From an uncultured Gemmatimonadaceae bacterium (GTDB taxonomy: Bacteria; Gemmatimonadota; Gemmatimonadetes; Gemmatimonadales; Gemmatimonadaceae), in assembly GCA_955652265.1 (NCBI GenBank), contig CATPBD010000026.1:1-10212 (forward strand): a stretch of 10,212 nt of DNA. Reading direction: 5' to 3'. The translations under genes were made by a program, and so were the position numbers. The notes under the pieces were generated by a model. It was not told the origin of the DNA. It ran no database searches and was given only the letters and a program-made list of their open reading frames with translations. Positions 6,618 through 10,212 of this stretch are shown here, one piece after another. Each line of letters begins with the position of its first letter. Positions within the stretch are counted from its first letter, which is position 1.

Positions 6618-6671
6618 AAGTTCGGAGTAACGAGAGCGATCTACAAGAGGTACCCGTGCGCCTGGGTCAGA

Positions 6672-9458
6672 CTACCGGCCCAGCCAGTAATTCACCTTGA
6701 CCTGAAATACATTCGTCGGACGGTCGCGGACAATTGCTGCGCGCTCTGTCGTGAAATCGAAGTTCCCGTTCGTGTCGCTGCCCATCCGGTTCTGCGTCCA
6801 GACGAAGAACACCGTCGAGCCTGGACGATACTCCCAGCGCACTACCGCGTTGCCGATCAGAGAACGGAAGGTGAAATCCGGATCTCCGAACGTGAATGCT
6901 GGCGCTGGTCCGGCGGTGCCGTCTGGATCGACTGTATAGGTTGCTCCGCTCGTCGCGGTGGCCGGAGTTCGCACTATCGTGCCGATGTCCTTTCCGTAGA
7001 TCAGCTTCTGAGCCGTTCGCGGCGCTGCAAACTCGCGGAATGACGAGTAGGCTCCGCTTGCGATGAACGGTTGCGCGTAGAGCTGCAACGTGAGATTCGG
7101 CGTGAATGTCCAATTCACGCGAGTATCGAGTGATAATGTGTGCGTCTTGATGAACGCGAACACGTATCGGTTCCCATAGAATGCGGTCGCAGCGGGGTCG
7201 CTAACCTTCTCAACGTATTGCGCCGGATTTTCATCCGAGATGTAGCTCGGCGAGAGGCTGATGAACACGTTTGCGGCCGGCTTGAGCGCAACACCTGGCT
7301 GAAGTATGAGCGTGTGGGTGCCGGACCCAATTCCCTTTGCAGTCTGCACGGCGAAATCGAAAACGGCGCGCTGCCTCGCATCGGTCGAGACTTCGACTTC
7401 CGCAAAGTTATAGCCGGTTCGCATTACGACCGGCCCGCCGCGCGTCAGTCGGTCGTCGAACACAGTGGGATGGTGAATGACGAAACTGCGCAGATTCCAG
7501 TAGTTCAGAAACTGGCTGCCGAAGTAAGCTTGGGTCTGGAGATCGGTCTTGTCGCCGTCATAGTTGAACTGCTGCTGCCCGCCGCCAAGGATGACCGCAT
7601 TGCGATACCAGCGTCCAGGAGTTGTCCACTGCCTGCCGACGTTGGCATTCATCCACTTGTAATCGGCACGATCCAGGAACGACAGATCGTTCGTCTCGAA
7701 ACCGGGGCTGCGCCAATTCTGTGCTGTCTCCCAGAACCAGTTCCCGGTGTTCTTTGCTAGTCGGGTGTAGAAGCCATAGCCCTGAAGCGACGTAGCGTTG
7801 GGATCGTACTTGGTATTGAAGATTCCGTCGCTGGTAACTCGTCGGTCGGGACGTTGGAAGTAGTGCGCGCTGGATTGCTCGGTCAGATCGATGGCGGCTG
7901 GTGTTCCACCAACATCCGAGGTAAGTATCGAGCCAATCCACCCATACTCGCGCTGGTGCCACGTATGATTGAAGTCGATTCCGCCCGTTTCCGCTCGGCG
8001 ACGAAGCCTGTCGGCGATCACCGTGTCGTCGAGCTGCCGGAGCGTTGACGTGAAGGCTCCCCCGATTGTCGTAGCTCCGCCATTCAGATCTTTCTTTACA
8101 CGCCCAACGAAATAGTTGCTGAGCGGCTCGACCTCCTGTGTCTGTTCCGGCGCGCCACCGATGGGGATATACCGGGCAGTCTCTCGATTCGTCAACGCAT
8201 CGAGAACTCCTACCGTGTAGCCACTCTTTGTTCGTCCAGTGATCTTCGCGGCTCCGAGAATCGTCGTGTTATCAGGGTTGTTGGCGAAGTCCGCGATACC
8301 CGCTACATATGGATCGAGCTGGGGAGGTCGTCCGATGCGGCGAGAGTAGAAGATGCCGAGGCTCGAGGTGTTGCTGCAGAAGTTGCAGCTGAAATTCCCG
8401 AAGTCGAACGCATTACTGCCGGCTACGAAGAACGGGCGCTTTTCCTGATAGTACGTCTCGTATGCCGACAGGTTGATCGTCGCCGGATCGACCTCCACCT
8501 GGCCGAAGTCAGGATTGACCGTGGCGTCCAGTGCGAGACTGGAAGTCAACAAATACTTCATGTCCGCGCCGGCGCTTGCCCGCCCGTAACTACTGTTGTG
8601 ATAAGGATCTCCGGGCGTAGCGTACTTGTACTGCTCACGTGATTCGACGTACGGGAGAATCTCCAGTTGGCGCGGCTGCTGTTCGATGTTGAGCCCGGTC
8701 AGTGAGCCGAAGTACATCGCACCGCCAGATTCGTTCTTGCGCCTGAACGACCACATGTCCTGCTCGTTCAGGCGGTCGGTGTAGCGCCAGATCTGCATTC
8801 CCCAGGTCTGCAGGCTGTCGCGCGAGAAACGGAGCTGCGAATAGGGAATTCGGATCTCCGCCGTCCATCCAAGCGAGTCGACTTGCGCGGCCGCCTGCCA
8901 GATCGGATCCCAGGACGGATCGCCGTTGAATTGGTCGCCGCGCACGCCAGCGGGATTGACCTCGAACCACGCCTGATCGATGTGATTGTGGTATGGGTCC
9001 AGGATGACGATCAGCTTGTCGGTAGTCAGCGAGTTGAACGAGCCGTTGTTGCCGTTCGCGTCGAGAAGCTGATCACGCCTCGCGAGCGGCGCCCGGATGC
9101 CGCGCGTGCCGAGCGAGTCGTACATCCGCGCGCCAATATAAAGTGCGCGCTCATCGTAAAGAACTCGAACTTCAGTGCGCTGCGCTGGTGCCGCACCTTC
9201 GTTTGGGTTTTGCTGGTGAAAGTCCGTGATTGGGGTTGCTTTCGCCCATGCAGGCTCATCGAGCTTTCCATCGATTGTGATCGAGCCCGTTACTGGTGCA
9301 GCGGTAGCGATGGGTAGCGGCACCGAGTTGACTCCGATCGTCTGCGCTGACGATGTGACTCCGCATGAGGTGGTCGCGACTACTAGGACAATGAGTCCAA
9401 GAAGCGCGTTCGGTCTTGGAGGCTTGAGTCCAGAAGCGGAGGTAGCTGCCGCATTCAT
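6672..9458 (-). CDS. DUF5916 outer-membrane beta-barrel protein with N-terminal CBM9-like domain
   Basis: 928 residues from the ATG at 9458. Positively charged residues then NALLGLIVLVVATTS and a likely cleavage after SSAQ (about residue 39) form a signal peptide. A carbohydrate-binding family 9-like domain follows, with ITIDGKLDEPAWAKATPITD (60-79), VRVLYDERALYIGARMYDS (97-115) and GWTAEIRIPYSQLRF (197-211). The DUF5916 part begins near 265 and carries the family hallmark NPDFGQVEVDPATINLSAYE (314-333) and EKRPFFVAG (339-347). The rest alternates aromatic beta-strands and ends NVFQVKVNYWLGR, as in a surface-exposed outer-membrane barrel. Function in the family is unknown; glycan or polymer handling at the cell surface is a guess from the CBM9-like part. 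The frame is open to a GTG at 9533, but that would put 25 extra residues before the signal peptide, so I prefer 9458. The mature protein has only two cysteines, in SCNFCSN (357-363). Confidence 0.91.
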   Translation of the reverse strand: MNAAATSASGLKPPRPNALLGLIVLVVATTSCGVTSSAQTIGVNSVPLPIATAAPVTGSITIDGKLDEPAWAKATPITDFHQQNPNEGAAPAQRTEVRVLYDERALYIGARMYDSLGTRGIRAPLARRDQLLDANGNNGSFNSLTTDKLIVILDPYHNHIDQAWFEVNPAGVRGDQFNGDPSWDPIWQAAAQVDSLGWTAEIRIPYSQLRFSRDSLQTWGMQIWRYTDRLNEQDMWSFRRKNESGGAMYFGSLTGLNIEQQPRQLEILPYVESREQYKYATPGDPYHNSSYGRASAGADMKYLLTSSLALDATVNPDFGQVEVDPATINLSAYETYYQEKRPFFVAGSNAFDFGNFSCNFCSNTSSLGIFYSRRIGRPPQLDPYVAGIADFANNPDNTTILGAAKITGRTKSGYTVGVLDALTNRETARYIPIGGAPEQTQEVEPLSNYFVGRVKKDLNGGATTIGGAFTSTLRQLDDTVIADRLRRRAETGGIDFNHTWHQREYGWIGSILTSDVGGTPAAIDLTEQSSAHYFQRPDRRVTSDGIFNTKYDPNATSLQGYGFYTRLAKNTGNWFWETAQNWRSPGFETNDLSFLDRADYKWMNANVGRQWTTPGRWYRNAVILGGGQQQFNYDGDKTDLQTQAYFGSQFLNYWNLRSFVIHHPTVFDDRLTRGGPVVMRTGYNFAEVEVSTDARQRAVFDFAVQTAKGIGSGTHTLILQPGVALKPAANVFISLSPSYISDENPAQYVEKVSDPAATAFYGNRYVFAFIKTHTLSLDTRVNWTFTPNLTLQLYAQPFIASGAYSSFREFAAPRTAQKLIYGKDIGTIVRTPATATSGATYTVDPDGTAGPAPAFTFGDPDFTFRSLIGNAVVRWEYRPGSTVFFVWTQNRMGSDTNGNFDFTTERAAIVRDRPTNVFQVKVNYWLGR

Positions 9459-9556
9459 ACGAGAGACAGAGCTAAAGATGTTTGGGAGACCACGGGTAGA
9501 CTCGCAGAGCTGGTAGGGATGAGACAACATCACTACGTGCGAGGTTTGAACTGCGT

Positions 9557-9588
9557 TTCAGTGCCTTGCCTGGGTACGGCTCACTGAA
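9557..9588. repeat. Inverted repeat between the DUF1259 and DUF5916 genes
   Basis: TTCAGTG at 9557-9563 and CACTGAA at 9582-9588 pair perfectly. GCC and GGC inside the 18-nt loop could extend the stem past a small bulge. The repeat sits about 50 nt beyond the DUF1259 stop and about 100 nt before the DUF5916 ATG. A second, weaker hairpin is at 9601-9615 (CGCGT/ACGCG, 5-nt loop). Neither is followed by a T-run on the minus strand, so a standard intrinsic terminator is not supported. They might be a Rho-type mRNA end, an operator or chance. I could not identify a promoter in the rest of the 9459-9634 gap. Confidence 0.4.
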
Positions 9589-9634
9589 CTCGTCGTCCTT
9601 CGCGTCGACAACGCGGGCTAAAGCTGGTCGGGAT

Positions 9635-10212
9635 TCAGCGATGACAAGGGCGCGGTTTTGAGGACGACACACGCCGGTTCGTCCGATCAAGCGCAGCTCT
9701 AAGTCCACGGGCCAGCTTTGCTGCGTCGGCGACGGCCCAGAAATGCATGAAGAACAGGCGGGGCTGTTCGCCAGTCATGTGACTGTGAATCGCCGTCACT
9801 CCAATGCCATTCTCGCTGAGCGTCCAGAGAACTGGGTTCACTTCTCCGCCCAGCAGGACCAAGTCTCCAGTGATAGCGGCATTTCCTCCACCGGTGGGCT
9901 GAAAGTTGATCGCGGTGGCGACCCCCATCGTGGGCGGGATCTCTTGACCTTCGTCGCAAATCCTCTCGCGCCGCGGGACACTCAGCTGATAGACACCTCC
10001 CGTCATCTTACCGGTGACGCCTAGTGCTTTGACGACGGCTGCCGTGTCGAACGGAACCGGAGGTGGGGCCGGGGCCGGCGGGACTGCCGGGTTCGGAGTC
10101 GGAGTCGGGGTCGGGGTCGGGGACGGCGGGCCAAGAGGCGTGTTCGTGAACTCGAGCGCGGTTCGCACGGCTCTGGCAATCCTTTCCGCGCTACCGATGG
10201 CCTGAATGTGCA
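9635..10212 (-). CDS. DUF1259 (LppY/LpqO-type) two-lobed protein, partial at right edge
   Basis: The open frame crosses the window edge; 191 residues are visible and the N-terminal part is missing. The first visible residues, HIQAIGSAERIARAVRTALE (1-20), look like the end of one DUF1259 lobe. Next comes a Pro/Thr linker (about 24-53: SPTPTPTPTPNP, then PPAPAPPPVPFD). A second, complete lobe follows (about 55-178): KALGVTGKMTGGVYQLSVPR, PPTMGVATAINFQPTGGG (92-109), ITGDLVLLGGEVNPVLWTL (113-131), AIHSHMTGEQPRLFFMHFW (140-158) and KLARGLRAALDRTN (165-178). LppY/LpqO proteins are usually exported and of unknown function; the paired His (HSH, 142-144) and MHFW are conserved and could bind a metal or ligand. 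A GTG at 10168 is not the start, because family sequence continues upstream of it. The DUF5916 gene follows on the same strand after 176 bp. Confidence 0.9.
   Translation of the reverse strand, partial: HIQAIGSAERIARAVRTALEFTNTPLGPPSPTPTPTPTPNPAVPPAPAPPPVPFDTAAVVKALGVTGKMTGGVYQLSVPRRERICDEGQEIPPTMGVATAINFQPTGGGNAAITGDLVLLGGEVNPVLWTLSENGIGVTAIHSHMTGEQPRLFFMHFWAVADAAKLARGLRAALDRTNRRVSSSKPRPCHR
10065..10130 (+). other. Two adjacent G-quadruplex motifs on the plus strand
   Basis: Two sets of four G-runs lie side by side on the plus strand, the template strand for the DUF1259 gene. Set 1 (10065-10091) has runs GGGG, GGGG, GGG, GGG with loops of 2, 5 and 6 bases. Set 2 (10107-10130) has runs GGGG, GGGG, GGGG, GGG with loops of 2, 2 and 5. 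Both fit the usual rule of G-runs of three or more with loops of one to seven. They arise from the proline codons of the linker, so they may be a by-product of protein sequence rather than a selected DNA element. Confidence 0.6.
10093..10122. repeat. Hexanucleotide tandem repeat encoding the Pro-Thr linker
   Basis: Five in-phase copies of TCGGAG/TCGGGG on the plus strand, two of the first form and three of the second. On the coding (minus) strand each unit gives alternating Pro and Thr codons in the linker between the two DUF1259 lobes. The unit is six bases, so gain or loss of copies changes linker length without shifting the frame. Confidence 0.85.

Noticed and set aside
6601..6669. TGACCC/GGGTCA inverted repeat downstream of DUF5916 as a terminator
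   Set aside because: Arms of six bases separated by more than 50 bp and no T-run; expected by chance.
6557..6671. Sigma-70 promoter for the SulP operon
   Set aside because: Several TTG-containing hexamers are present, but none has a matching -10 at 16-18 bp; I will not name one.
7140..7760. 206-codon plus-strand frame opposite the DUF5916 gene
   Set aside because: It looks more protein-like than the other shadows, but no family is recognisable and it lies wholly opposite a conserved barrel region.
9360..9380. Lipoprotein signal in DUF5916 (VATTSC)
   Set aside because: The residue at -3 is Thr, not Leu/Val/Ile, and a standard cleavage after SSAQ follows soon after; a beta-barrel protein is not expected to be a lipoprotein.
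9459..9533. GTG (9533) or ATG (9530) as the DUF5916 start
   Set aside because: It would put 25 residues, including Cys and Pro, before a normal signal peptide that starts well at the ATG of 9458.

Overview
The window is bacterial chromosomal DNA, fairly GC-rich and densely coding. It holds eight genes on the minus strand plus the tail of one on the plus strand. No gene fixes the lineage. A large DUF5916 outer-membrane protein implies a diderm. The mix of DUF5916, DUF1259, DUF2891 and DUF969/DUF979 would fit a soil or sediment phylum such as Gemmatimonadota or Acidobacteriota, but this is an inference. I see no mobile elements, RNA genes, CRISPR arrays or broken genes.

Layout from left to right. 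Bases 2-127 (+) are the last 41 codons of an aldehyde dehydrogenase of the succinate-semialdehyde type. It converges on a tightly packed minus-strand array at 139-6556. In transcription order this array is a SulP anion transporter with a STAS domain, DUF969 and DUF979 membrane proteins, a soluble DUF2891 protein, a four-helix membrane protein and an SSS-family sodium:solute symporter. The junctions are a 1-nt gap, a GTGA overlap, a TTGA overlap, a 12-nt gap and an ATGA overlap, so this is very probably one co-transcribed six-gene operon. Upstream, after 115 bp, lies a DUF5916 outer-membrane protein with an N-terminal CBM9-like domain (6672-9458). After a further 176 bp comes a two-lobed DUF1259 protein that runs off the right edge (9635-10212); its interdomain linker is a Pro/Thr repeat.

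How the genes may work together. Three transport modules sit in one operon (SulP, the DUF969/DUF979 pair, and SSS with its small membrane partner), and the only soluble protein, DUF2891, has the look of an alpha/alpha-toroid protein. This suggests a scavenging unit for an organic anion or small metabolite, with uptake driven by H+ and Na+ gradients. The substrate cannot be read from the sequence. This operon is the best candidate here for an undescribed system. Secondary points of interest are an SSS sodium-site change, a lone CxxC in the DUF5916 protein, two adjacent G-quadruplex motifs in the DUF1259 linker, and the absence of clear Shine-Dalgarno sequences throughout.
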